DNA from: Mytilus trossulus | Taxonomy: Eukaryota > Mollusca > Bivalvia > Mytilida > Mytilidae | Direction: 5' to 3' | Length of the DNA stretch: 64,000 bases | Assembly (NCBI RefSeq): GCF_036588685.1 | Contig: NC_086375.1 | Span: forward strand, 42,129,270-42,193,269 | In this document: one piece after another, positions 12,115 through 22,445 of the stretch | Position numbering within the stretch: the stretch's first letter is position 1 | Layout: each line of letters starts with the position of its first letter | Made by a program: the position numbers and the translations under genes | Notes under the pieces: model-generated | Database searches by the model: none | What the model was told of the DNA's origin: nothing | What the model saw: only the letters and a program-made list of their open reading frames with translations

Positions 12115-12400
12115 ATTTGATGAGACTGTTATTAAAGTGAGAGGGTTAGCGCTATAGAACCAGGTTAAATCCACCATTTTCTACATTTGAAAATGCCTGT
12201 ACCAAGTCGGGAATATGACAGTTCTTGTCCATTCGTTTTTGATACGTTTTGTTGTTTGATTTTGCCATGTGATTATGGACTTTCCAAATTGATTTTGCCA
12301 TGTGATTATGGACTTTCCAAATTGATTTTGCCATGTGATTATGGACTTTCCAAATTGATTTTCCTCTGAGTTCAGTATTTTTGTGATTTTACATTTTTTT
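12115..12400 (+). repeat. R5 tail copy carrying a 3 x 33-bp minisatellite
   Basis: It matches the R5 tail (AACCAGGTTAAATCCACCATTTT-like, AAAATGCCTGTACCAAGTC, TTTTTGTGATTTTAC). Inside, a 33-bp unit beginning TTTTGCCATGTGATTATGG is repeated three times almost exactly (about 12,260-12,358). The other R5 copies have the corresponding sequence once, so the expansion is local. Confidence 0.8.
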
Positions 12401-12462
12401 AAAGGAACCAGGAGTATAATTTAATAAATAGGGGTGCATCAGTCAACATTGTGTTATATAAA

Positions 12463-12545
12463 AAAGAAGATGTGGAATGATTGCCAATGAGACAACTATC
12501 CACAAAAGACCAAAAAAGACGTCATTAACAACTATAGGACTCATG
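12463..12545 (-). repeat. R1 end box
   Basis: GATTGCCAATGAGACAACTA and flanks are the reverse complement of the R1 terminal box seen in at least eight other places in the window. Confidence 0.75.
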
Positions 12546-12700
12546 CTAGCGGTCGGCTGCTGTTGTGGAACTCGCTGAGTATTGGCATGCACACTTCCAG
12601 TTCTCCGATAAATAACTGTTTTCTCATTGGAAGAATGATGTGCAGATTTCCTGTTGGCTGCCGCATACGAGCTCCTATTCTTCCGGACCGTTCTTCCCAT
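12546..12700 (-). other. Orphan open segment rich in S, R and Q
   Basis: Next to the R1 box, a minus-strand open frame starts at an ATG (12,700). It encodes a basic, Ser/Gln-rich peptide (RKNRSSYAAANRKSAHHSS, then VPQQQP) and runs on into the repeat. It matches no family I recognise. It could be a stray exon or a chance frame in repeat DNA. Confidence 0.2.
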
Positions 12701-13353
12701 ATAATCATCACATAATCTGAAAAACTAATATGTGAAATGTGAACATCATCCTTTTTTATTTATTTTTATACAAGTGTACACGTGTACGTTTGTTTAATTC
12801 AGAACTTATATCGATACTCGCTATAAAGATCAATAAGTTATACAAACTACGTTCTTTTTAAATTTTGCAAAAGTTCTGAGTTTTAAGAATTTTTATACAA
12901 TACCACGCCTAAATGTTAAATCCCGCTGCAAAACTTCTCAAAAAATCATATCTTTACTGAATCTTATAAAAAACATTTTTCTTTTCTGATAAGTACTTTT
13001 TTATATTACGTAGAACTATTAATGCTTTTTTCACATTACATTTATATTTGTTCTTACATTACATAGAAATATATTAATACAAAACCCTAAATTACTCTGA
13101 TGAAAAATGTCTGCCTATTCTTCTTTAAATATCTGAACGCCAATGCAGACGATATACTGATGTCACAAACGATATTATTCCGCTAGGCCACATGACCCTT
13201 TTTGAGAAGCGTAGCCAGAAAATTGCAAACTAACATTATAAAGAAACTGTATAAAGAAGGTAACTCGAATAACTGAAACGGCAACTTCACAGACTCAAAG
13301 CATTCTATCCCATATTAGGATAGATTAAATTAGTCTAAGGATCTAAGCCGATA
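12701..13353. other. Gene-free stretch with a degenerate tRNA-like segment
   Basis: At about 13,140-13,205 (minus) the sequence GTGGCCTAGCGG, followed by a TTTGTGACATCA-like block, parallels the tRNA-like segment at 22,350-22,445, but without a clear B box. It is probably a decayed member of the same tRNA-derived family. The rest is unrecognised, although it is likely intron or upstream DNA of the receptor gene that follows. Confidence 0.4.
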
Positions 13354-13560
13354 AGAAGTATATCCAAGTATGCAATTGTATTTTCGTTCCCATACCATAA
13401 GTTTGTTCTGATTTGTCAAGCATTTAATTCAAGGATAAATTTCATAGAAGTAGTATGTCTAAGTATGCAATTTTGTTTATGTATCCATAAAATAAGTTTG
13501 TTCTAATTTTATTTAATTGAAGGATAAATGCCGAGAAGTAGTATGTCCTAGTATGCACTT
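13354..13560 (+). repeat. 88-92-bp direct repeats at the receptor exon edge
   Basis: AGAAGTA(G)TATGTCCAAGTATGCA-like starts occur at 13,354, 13,446 and 13,534, spacings of 92 and 88. The first two units are complete and both end in TTTAATT(C/G)AAGGATAAAT; the third is partial and lies inside the open reading frame. The unit therefore contains the presumed 3' splice site (…TTGAAG|GATAAA) of the receptor exon. Confidence 0.75.
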
Positions 13561-15143
13561 CTATGACAAGCAGAACAACACATGTGAAAAGATTTTCAAA
13601 AATGAAAAAGACGTGTTTTATCAAGCCTACTACAAAGTTACAGTTGAACAAGAAAAGTTGGATCAAAGTGAAATGAAATGTCAAATACACTGTGTGTTGA
13701 AAGATCACATGAGAATAAAGAATGGTATTTGTTCATATTTTGAAAGGATTCTAAGTGGTGTTAATTGTTGCTACCTCCCCGATTTGCATTATCAAAATGA
13801 AGTTAAAAACTTAACACATCACGAATATTTAATTTGGGTAATCTTTTTAGTAACAGTTTTCCATAATCCTACAATGTATGTTGAAGCAATGTCGTCTTCA
13901 TTTGAAGAAATATTTGAAGCTAAAAAGCCTCGTTTTGGAACCAATTTCAAGGAAGGCAATTGATCTTATTCCCGACTTTAAAGTATCTAAATTGTTTTAT
14001 GACTTTCCTATCTTTGAGAATATATATAGTGATTACCTATTTAATTATGATAATGATGTTGATAAGTGCTCTGCAGACTATAAGACCTTAAAAATAGTTG
14101 CAAACTTCTTTTGTCCAAGAATCAAACTTCATTCCAACGAAGTCCAACTGTCTACCAGTTACCTTAAAAAACTAAATACAAAAATAGATATTGATATAAA
14201 CAGTGTTGTTCAAATTGAAAATGATTTCCTAGTTTGTTTAGATGACAGCGTCGTAATAAACAGCGGAAGTAGAGAACAAAATTCACAAACACAACAGAAT
14301 GACATTGAGAAAATTTTATCTTTGAGTTGTTCAATTTTATCAATTACATCGCTTGCACTAACCTTGGTTGTCTACGTTTTATTGAAGGAACTTCGAACTC
14401 TTCCAGGAATGCAACAAATGATGTTGTCCTTTCACTTATTGAGTGCGCACGCACTCTACCTTATTGGAATGAATGCAACAACCGATACAGGCCTATGTGT
14501 TGCTATTGGACTACTGACTCACTATTTCTGGTTGGGGTCAATCATGTGGATGCATGTCTGTACGCTTGATATTTTTAGGGTATTCTATTTTATATATCAA
14601 TATAAAAACTCTATGAGTAATTCAAGTCCAATGAAGCTTTTTAAACGCTATCTTCTGAATTCTATATCAGTGTGTTGTCTTTTTTTAACAATCAACATTG
14701 TTAACTTTTTCGTTAGTGAAGACTCCACCTTAGGCTATTTAGGGTACGGCTGTTACATTACAAAGGACGACATGGTTCTATATACGTTTGCTATCTCAGT
14801 GGGCATTTTCACACTCATAAACGTCATTTTGTTTTGTTTTGTTATTTTTCGAATGGAAACAATACCGCAAGTACAACCGGATAGAAAAAACAATCGCCCA
14901 ATGTTGATCCTTTATATCAAAATTACTTGCATCACAGGAATGACTTGGATCTTCAGATTTGTTTATCAATGGACACTTTTAGATGTTCTGTCGTACATCT
15001 TCATTATTTTAAATGCTTCACAAGGTTTGTTTATTTTTCTTTCGTTTGGTTGTAAAAGTATTGTTAGGTCACGCTTAAGGGAAATATTATTCGGACAAAC
15101 AACACAAAATTCTAATGAATCGGATGAGAGTGTAGGTAAATAG
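13523..15143 (+). CDS. Class B / Methuselah-type 7TM receptor, 3' coding exon with one frameshift
   Basis: A cell-surface G-protein-coupled receptor; ligand unknown. The first part (about 13,523-13,930) encodes a cysteine-rich extracellular region (CREVVCP, NNTCE, CQIHC, GICSYF, VNCCYLP). The frame then shifts by one base between about 13,925 and 13,965. The second frame (stop 15,141-15,143) continues the ectodomain and gives a complete seven-helix bundle. Counting from the ATG at 13,878: TM1 146-169, TM2 177-198, TM3 206-231 with Cys207, TM4 255-279, Cys292 in loop 2, TM5 301-325, TM6 341-362, TM7 367-392. Features such as TLPGMQQMMLSFHLL, GLCVAIG and SQGLFIFLSFGC fit 7TM_2/Methuselah-like receptors. 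There is no ATG upstream of 13,523, where a stop and a likely AG acceptor occur, so earlier exons are expected. Either a pseudogene, a recent allele or a sequence error. Confidence 0.8.
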
Positions 15144-15324
15144 ATTTCTAAGACTTCCAGAAACGAATCGAGTAGGACAAATCGATGAGGCAAAACATAG
15201 GATTCCTTTTTCTGGGTCACGTGAGTTAATGCAAGTCTTTAGTGTTCAGTCCTAATATGTTTTCTGTGTGTGTTTAGAAGGCTTGTTTGTCATCGTTCTC
15301 ATTGTTTAAGTTTTGTTTTGTCAT

Positions 15325-15465
15325 GGCTTTGTCTGTTTCTTTATCTTATTTAGCTTTGAATTTGTCTGTTTCTTTATCTTATTTAGCTTTGAATTTGTCT
15401 GTTTCTTTATCTTATTTAACTTTGAATTTGTCTGTTTATTTATCATTTATTTAACTTTGAAGGTC
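15325..15465 (+). repeat. 33-bp minisatellite in receptor 3' region (~4 copies)
   Basis: TTTGTCTGTTTCTTTATCTT units with TATTTAGC or TATTTAAC spacers repeat about four times at a 33-bp period, starting ~180 bases after the receptor stop codon. It is probably in the 3' untranslated region. The period is a multiple of three, which keeps an unrelated frame open; I do not regard that frame as coding. Confidence 0.85.
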
Positions 15466-16825
15466 AAGTTGGTATCTTCTTTCGTAGCAATATTTTGACT
15501 CTTTTTACATGAACATTTTTTTGAATATATTTGAGTTGTATGTGAGCTGGTAAGAATTTGTATTCAGTAAATCTCAATTTTATTTCTAAAACATATGTTT
15601 ACTACACCATTAAAGACTTAAAAGCGCCAATGACTTAAAAGTTATAAAGATAGCAGAACATTAAACGGTCATTATACATATTCAAATTCATTTCCAAATA
15701 GTATAATGAAACTACCGCACATGCAACCTCGGTGTTATTTTTTTTACTTTTATCTACTAACAATTGATTACGACTTAGATAGAGAGTTGTCACATTGGCA
15801 CTCATACTACAATTCTGTTATTTGTCATTTCAGTAATTTTAATGTTGAAAATATTTCAAAATGAATATCCAGTAAAATATATTTATATATTTCAACTTAA
15901 ATACATTTAATTATATATAATTTATCATGGAATTTGTCATAAACTATTTATTTTCTTTCGTGCTTTTATATTATAAATCATGACTGACTATATTACCATA
16001 TGTTATTAAATATTTGTTTTTTTTAAAGTATTAAAACTTTTCACACTTTTCTAACGACATTATGGTGATGGAACTGTTTAACAACCTTGCCTGACTGGCT
16101 ATACAGACCTTGCAAGGTCGGCCCTGGCTTGCGTCTTTTTTGGGGCATAATCTCGACATTATTTTCTCCCCATGTGTTTAAATATTGACAAAATTTTGAC
16201 AAATGTAAACAATTTAAACGGGAAATTTTGTTTATGAAATATTTAATTGTTATAGCAGACTTAATGCATTCAAAAGATGCATACTGTAATAATTTATGTT
16301 AATTTTTCCATTGTGTATATTGTATTGTATTGTTTGTATATGCCTTCAACCCCCAGGGGTATAAATGTGCATTTCATAAATAAATATATGAAATAATAAG
16401 GTGTTATTGATCTTTTTTACAGTATGTATTATGTTTCATGACGACAGAGTTTTCTATTTCACAGCAATAATCTGCCATGAAGTACCTTTTAAGAGAAAGT
16501 GTTTTTTTATACTCCAATTACAGACTGTTTATAATGGTGTATATAATGGTGATTATTTTTTCAAAAGAATCGCTTTTTGATATTATGGTGTTTTACGCTC
16601 AGATATGATTGATGTATGTTATATATGTAATATTGTGTGTTTTAGTTTCTCATATCTACTTTTGAGAGTGGCTCTTGTATAAATTGATCTGTTTATGTTA
16701 TGTTGTGTTTTATGTTATAAACAAATGTTTTAAAGAAGTGAGACTCCAATAAAGTAAGCGTTTGTTTGTTTTTCTAATTGCCAATTTCCTATTAACACTC
16801 TTCTGTATAGTGACCGGATGACGAG
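15466..16825. other. Receptor 3' flank
   Basis: It holds an R1-like box at about 15,780-15,812 (GAGAGTTGTCACATTGGCAC). Two candidate polyadenylation signals AATAAA lie at 16,379-16,384 and 16,748-16,753 on the plus strand, either of which could end the receptor transcript. Nothing else recognised. Confidence 0.45.
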
Positions 16826-16829
16826 AACT

Positions 16830-17330
16830 TTACAAACAGTTTGCCGGTAAAAGAGAGGCAACAATTACAAAAAGGGACAATGATAAGTCGAAGATAAACT
16901 GACTACGCCATTTGATAGAAAGGAGAGACCAAAAGTCAATCAGCAGTACACAAAACAAAACATAGAAAACTAAGGGAGCTACTATTTGATTTTTATGGGG
17001 GAGGGGCTAGGATGAAAAATTTTGTCCTTTTTTTTTTTTAGTTGTAATCTCTGTCCTTTCACTCTATCCGGTCCTGCTTTTTTTTTTTTTAGTTTATCCT
17101 GACTTTTTTTACATAAATTGTCATCCTGACTTTTTTTTTTGCAAGTGTCTCATACTGCCTTTTTTTTTTACTCAAAACTCCTGTCCTGCCTATTTTTTTC
17201 AAATTTCATCCTAGACCCCCCCCCCCCCCCCCCCCCATAAAAATCAAATGGTAGCTCCCTCAAGACCGAGCAAAACGAACCTCACCAAAACAGGGGAGAT
17301 CTCGTGCTAGTTTATGCAATGCTAACAAAT
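16830..17330 (+). repeat. R6 repeat copy interrupted by a fold-back element
   Basis: The left part (about 16,850-16,972: AAAGGGACAATGATAA, AAACTGACTACGCCAT, AACATAGAAAACTAA) and right part (about 17,262-17,325: GAACCTCACCAAAAC, GGGGAGATCTCGTGCT) together match the R6 copy at 21,455-21,650. The middle is the insertion described next. Confidence 0.75.
16973..17260. mobile_element. Fold-back element with T-runs and a 21-C homopolymer
   Basis: The left arm (16,973-17,018: GGGAGCTACTATTTGATTTT, then a G-run and CTAGGATGAAA) is inverted at the right (17,203-17,260: TTTCATCCTAGACC, C-run, then ATAAAAATCAAATGGTAGCT and CCCT). The interior has five or more imperfect units of the type TGTCCTG/ATCCTGAC followed by 7-13 T. 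A run of 21 C lies at 17,216-17,236. It is non-coding and sits inside an R6 copy, so it inserted after R6. Confidence 0.8.
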
Positions 17331-18718
17331 ATATCATATTTTCGTATTGAACTACCGGGTAGTTCTTAGGTACTAAGCAATTTCTTTCGGTCGTAAAGCT
17401 CTTCCCGCGTCTTTACATCTTTGTTTAACAAGAATTTGGTTTTGATGTACTATAGTTTAAACAGATTTTATTGTTCAAAATGACAAAGATACCAACAGAA
17501 CATATATAGAACTCCGAAGAAAATGTTTGAGGACACCATGGCTGAAAGATGAACTCTGATAAACAGCAATACGAACTCTGACAAAAACCGGTAGTTCACT
17601 CTTGTGCTCAATTAGAATTTACCGATTAAAAAAAAACACAAAAAAAATGTTGTATGATACCGGACTAATGTAAATTGTCGTGATATTGGTATATGACTGT
17701 AAATATGACCCACACTTAAAATAAAAGATATACATATGACTGTTGATTGTTACATCCGGACAACTTTGACAACAATAATTAAGGTCATGTTGAAACTGTA
17801 TTCACTAGTTTATACTCTTTGTTTTTTGTAAAATTACTTGTTGAATAAAAGTAATATTTTGTTTCTGATTTATTCATTCGATTGTTGAAATTAAAGGGCA
17901 TTATAATACATAACATGCATAAAGAGAACTTGAAACCGTAACATATTGGATTTCAGAAAAATGTATCATCTATTTTTATTTTTGAAAAACTCTTCTAAAC
18001 ATAAGAAATCATTGTTTGTGTACATTCACGTTCTAGTCATGTTACCATATCGTGTAGGTTGCCCTCGTATTAGTGCATCAATCCTAAATTATTTCACTAT
18101 AAAACTGTTATTGGGTCAATTAAACCTCTTCTGTGTTATATCTGTTAACACAAGTACCATGTTAAGGACTGGATAAAAGAAAGATGTCAAGTTCTGATGA
18201 CGGAGCTCAGCTGTGGAAATATATATGGAAGGATTAAATGCATCTACGGGCCTGCTCATATTTTATCGTGGTGTTTTATTTATTAAAAGAAAGAAAGGGG
18301 TTTATAGTGTTTTATGGTTGTTGTTGGATAATTCAATGTTTATCAAAATTAGTAGATTTGGTAAAAATACTGAATCATTTACCTTTTTCGTGTTTGTCAA
18401 AGAAATGGCATTGTCCACGCTGTTATGAAAATGATTCTACAACTAAATAGGCCACCGTGCAACTTTTAGCAATGAACAAAACCAATACCACAGAGAAAGC
18501 TTCAAAAACACTGACATGGCAAACGAGGTAACCAAAATTCTGATGTGTATCATTAAATATCAATTGAAATGGCTTAACTCAATCAAAAAACATATTAACA
18601 CTAGTGAACATACAATGAACGAATATTGTTTGATCTATGATACAAGGTAAATACCAAATAAATAAAATAAGGGGGAATAAATAAAGCCAACAGAAGTATG
18701 CCGCTGTGAAATGTTAAA

Positions 18719-18720
<2 letters not shown>
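17331..18720. other. Gene-free stretch
   Basis: Several short plus-strand open frames (for example 17,946-18,176 and 18,213-18,428) lack family resemblance, start context or splice support. No repeat was recognised. Confidence 0.4.

Positions 18721-18723
<3 letters not shown>

Positions 18724-18749
<26 letters not shown>
18724..18749 (+). repeat. Poly(A) tract, 26 A
   Basis: An uninterrupted A homopolymer. It could mark the 3' end of a retroposed sequence, but no flanking target duplication or source was identified. Confidence 0.9.
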
Positions 18750-18859
18750 CGCCATATTCAATAAGACGAAATCAGAGAATGACCCCATTATAAGTTATAT
18801 GTAATGCTGTGTGCGCCAAATTTTTAAAGTTGTATAGATAAAGCTAACTAGGCTCTTCT

Positions 18860-19040
18860 ATTTTCCACTTAGGGACATTATTTTTCGGTCTGTGCGTCCG
18901 TCTGTCCGATTTCATTTTAAAGGTTTTGGTCAAAGAAGTCCAATCAACTTCAAACTTAGTACTCATGTTTCCTATGGTATCATCTTCTTAATAGTAATGC
19001 AAAATAAGAGTTTTCATCACAATTTCACGATCCACTGAAC
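18860..19040 (+). repeat. R7-like dispersed repeat fragment
   Basis: GTCTGTGCGTCCGTCTGTCC, followed by TTTTGGTCAAAGAAGTCC and ACTTCAAACTTAG-like text, is of the kind that introduces tandem-core bivalve repeats. A related head (CCCTGTCTGTCCGTACGTTC) occurs at about 47,065-47,090. The family edges cannot be set from this window. Confidence 0.4.
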
Positions 19041-20394
19041 ATAGAAAATAATACATACGGTATGTAGAATGATGTACGATGACAGACAATCCAAACTTTG
19101 TAAACAGACACAAAACAATAATTGTTATACTAGAATAAACGGATATTTCAGTGTATGCCATATTTTTTTATGTTATTTCTTATAGACAGGAAAAAAATCG
19201 CTTAATTTAAAAAAAAAGTTTATTGTCTCGTGAGGGTACATTGCACCAATCTAGTGAAATATTCATTGTTGAATGAAACTAGCTTATTAAAATTAGGATT
19301 AGTGGCGTGTGTATAAAACTTTCTCGTCAAAGATACCAGAAATACATACTTACTTTTGTTTTATCAGATAACAGTTAACATAATATTACTTAGTTTTACA
19401 CATCATCTTAGCCTAATTGTTAATACGATAAGTATACTGTAAGTGCGTGTAACCTTTTCTCTGCGCTTATGTTGGTGTGATTGGATACAATATCATGGAA
19501 CAGCTCTTGAAAGCCGGTATCAACTGAAGGTTTGTTGTCTTGTTTCGTTGACTTTCTTTTTTTTTTCTGTTTATGGTTTAGAATGCGTTTTTTTCTCAAT
19601 AAAACAAAGAGAATACGTGAAAATAAACGGTATATTACTTGTCTCCAAAACAAAAATCATATCCCCCTTTTCACCCTTTCATGAAATTATACGGTTGTTT
19701 CATAACTTATTTAAAACTCTTCCTGTAATCTCTTAAATTTATAAATGAAAAACAATTGAAGCTCTCAAATATCACAATCACCATTTCAACCAGATTTAAT
19801 TTAGCTGCGCATAATGTATACATGTATACGTGTTTATACATCCTCTACGGCAAATTAGACAAAAACCATAAAGGAATGCGGTCAGAGAAGTCCGGATGAT
19901 TTTAACTGAATTAACATTGAGACCTTAAAGTCATTGATCTTGAAACATTTCCTTCATTGACAAAGCTATCCCAATATAAAAGCGATATAATTGTACTTTT
20001 ATCATCGCGGATAATAACATTGATTTAAAATGCTTACAACGGGAAATGTATAGAAAGATATAAAAGATAAATGTATGAGTGCAGAACTAGATTATAAACA
20101 CACACAAAACATGATTAATGAATCTTTTAAGGTTAAATATATAAACTTGAGATACTATACGTAAATGTGTTATTAGGTCAATAGTCTACAGCAAATAAAG
20201 TACTGTGACGTGTTAAATCATTAATTATTACATCTATAGTACACCACAGCATCTGCTGTATTACATCTATGCTGTAACTCATGAAGGTAGGCTTGATTAA
20301 TATAATAGTACAATGTATGTGTTATTTCTTCACTATAAACAAGATAATATAGTAAACACATACAGTTGATTATAGTTTGTTGTACTGTTACACC
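19041..20394. other. Gene-free stretch
   Basis: No gene or repeat recognised; the open frames are short, AT-rich and unsupported. Confidence 0.4.
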
Positions 20395-20560
20395 ACTGTC
20401 CAATGTTAGGGGAGGGTTGGGCGCCGCTAACTTGCTTAACCCCCACCCCATTATGTATGTATGTGCCTGCATGCATGTCCAAAGTCCGGTGCCTGTAGTT
20501 CAGTGGTGGTCCTTTTTTGCTTTCATGCGTAATTGTTTGTCGTTCATTACTTTGTAAATT
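20395..20560 (+). repeat. R1 head fragment
   Basis: GGGGAGGGTTGGGCGCCGCT, then TTAACCCCCACCCCATTATG and TGCCTGTAGTTCAGTGGTGG, correspond to the head of the R1 copy at 62,095-62,190 (GGGGAGGGTTTGGTAC, AACCCCGCCACATTCTG, AAGTCAGGAGC). The terminal box is absent. Confidence 0.6.
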
Positions 20561-21450
20561 CATTATGCCGTACTTTGTAGGTACATGCAGCCAGTGTAAA
20601 CATATGCGTTGATATAAATTATTAAAGAGTCAAAGTCAATGTCTCTCACCAGAGACCTTAAACAAAAAAGCAATCCTCTTGTCATTTTTTGCAAAACATT
20701 CGATTACTATATCAATGTCGATGGGTGTCTCCTTGTATGCGATACATAGCCCCGGAAGTGGCGCTGTTGTAATTGTATAACGAAGATGTTTTAATCCGGC
20801 GCATGGCAATGAAACTGTGTGTTAATATTTCGATACGTGTCAAAATTGATAAAATGCAAGCTTTCTGCATGTAAGAGAACCAGGGATTTTCCCTTTGCTA
20901 TAGCCCATCGTGCTTTCTACATTTCTACCTCGATGTAAAAAGAATCATAGTAAAAGTAAAATGGAAAGTCATCCGCAAATGTGTTGAAAAGACGGTTCAC
21001 AACTTGTAAAGAACAATTCTCTAATATTGACGGAATCAAATATTGCGCTACTAACCTATCTTCAGGTTTTATTAGGCTATCCCTTAGCCCCTGAAGTAGA
21101 TAATTAATAAACTGGATGAATTACGGTCGTTTCCAATACTCCTTCTGTCCGGTAGCTTGAATTCCCCGAAGCTGTTGTCTTACTGCCCCTTGTGTCATCG
21201 ACTGAGTCTGAGAAGTGAAATCTCTATCTCCTTTATATTATATTTTTTGGTCGAAACGATGTTGAAGTCTTGGCTTCCGCCAAGCTACACCACTCACAAG
21301 TTTTAGAACTACTGCAACAGGTATGTTAGGCGTCCGAGGTGGATGATGCAAGACAAAAGTTGGTCGTATAATTGTATTTACCCTCATTTTCCAAAGGAAG
21401 TCTTTACCGCCCCCAATACTACAAAACCTATCATTTACATATAATATGTG
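20561..21450. other. Gene-free stretch
   Basis: Nothing recognised. Confidence 0.4.
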
Positions 21451-21454
21451 CAAT

Positions 21455-21755
21455 AATAAGTAAAGGAGGGACGAAAGACACCAAAGGGACAGTCAAACTC
21501 GTAAATCTAAAACAAACTGACAACGCCATGGCTAAAAATGAAAAAGACAAACAGAAAAACAATAGTACACATGACACAACATAGAAAACTAAAGAATAAA
21601 CAACACGAACCCCACCAAAAACTAGGGGTGATCTCAGGTGCTCCGGAAGGGTAAGCAGATCATGCTCCACATGCGGCACCCGTCGTGTTGCTTATGTGAT
21701 TACAAATCCGGTAAATAGTCTAATTCGGTAGGTCAAATTCATGAAAGGGAAGGAG
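21455..21755 (+). repeat. R6 repeat, the most complete copy
   Basis: About 300 bp: GGAGGGACGAAAGACACCAA, GGGACAGTCAAACTCG, ACTGACAACGCCATGGCTAA, CACATGACACAACATAG, GGGGTGATCTCAGGTGCTCC, GGCACCCGTCGTGTTGCTTA, AAATCCGGTAAATAG. Other copies: 16,830-17,330 (split), 25,800-25,940, 32,637-33,195 (split), 33,740-33,890, and 51,690-51,810 (inverted). No coding capacity or terminal repeats seen. Confidence 0.8.
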
Positions 21756-21884
21756 ATGTGTTCCTATCCTAAATATGCATGACATTTTGACATTTGGCTT
21801 TCATTTACAACGGCAAAAAACATGCATTGAACTAAGGTTTATATATTAAACAGGCACTTAAAATGAGTACTTGAATTTGACATC

Positions 21885-21975
21885 GTTTGTGATTGTATAA
21901 TTTGATCTGAGCGTCACTGATGAGTCTTATGTAGACAAAACGCGCGTCTGACGTATTAAATCATAATCATAATTA
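21885..21975 (+). ncRNA. Hammerhead-ribozyme-like core, copy 1 (mutated)
   Basis: GCGTCACTGATGAGTC, TTATGTA, GACAAAACGC (21,911-21,943). The CUGAUGA box and a GUCU/AGAC stem II are intact, but GACGAAAC has become GACAAAAC, which should disable a hammerhead. Outer stem bases GAGCGT/ACGCGC pair with one mismatch. The right flank (ACGTATTAAATCATAATC) matches copies 2 and 3. Confidence 0.5.
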
Positions 21976-22349
21976 TTATGTACATGTAATGTGGCAGGGT
22001 TAAACATGTGAGCGCTCAATCTCTCTTCTTATCGACGGAAACAGTAGAGTATTCCCAATGTTTTAGCTAAACTTAGTTTAGTTAATGGCTAAAATTAAAA
22101 GATACAATCATACAAGCGATAAATATGAATCGATGACTTCATTAAATTCATTCATGGTTGTACATTATATAGATATATATAGATAACAATATACATACGC
22201 CTGAGCTAGTGACAACTCTACAACAGATGTATCCATCGGATCACCAGCAGTGATCGTGATACATGGCTGTGTACATTATGTATATGCAACTCTTCTAAAC
22301 ATCAACCCAACAATGTTAAATCTGTAAATTTGCTTTCGCAATTTTTTTG
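21976..22349. other. Gene-free stretch
   Basis: Nothing recognised. Confidence 0.4.
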
Positions 22350-22445
22350 TTCTTCCCTCGCTGAGATTCGAACTCATGCTACTGAGATATCGTGACACAA
22401 AATCGCCTCCACTATAGTCGTCCCGCTAGACCACACGACCACTTG
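22350..22445 (-). repeat. tRNA-like (pol III box A/B) segment
   Basis: On the minus strand, TGGTCTAGCGGG (an A box of Leu/Ser type, about 22,422-22,433) is followed by GAGTTCGAATCTC (B box and T-loop, about 22,363-22,375) with four of five T-stem pairs. The region between is too long and unpaired for a normal tRNA. It is read as the head of a tRNA-derived SINE or a tRNA pseudogene; a relative lies at 13,140-13,205. Confidence 0.55.

Noticed and set aside
12187..12369. 60-aa frame with three ILPCDYGLSKL units (and its antisense counterpart)
   Set aside because: It is a 33-bp minisatellite in a non-coding R5 tail; an open frame in a period divisible by three is expected.
15313..15498. 61-aa frame with repeated FEFVCFFILF units
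   Set aside because: A 33-bp minisatellite in the receptor 3' region; no start context or family.
17946..18450. Three overlapping plus-strand frames of about 70 aa
   Set aside because: No family resemblance, no splice signals linking them, mutually overlapping frames.
21238..21679. Minus-strand frames over and beside the R6 repeat
   Set aside because: Largely repeat-derived; the same antisense frame appears at other R6 copies (for example 33,624-33,806).
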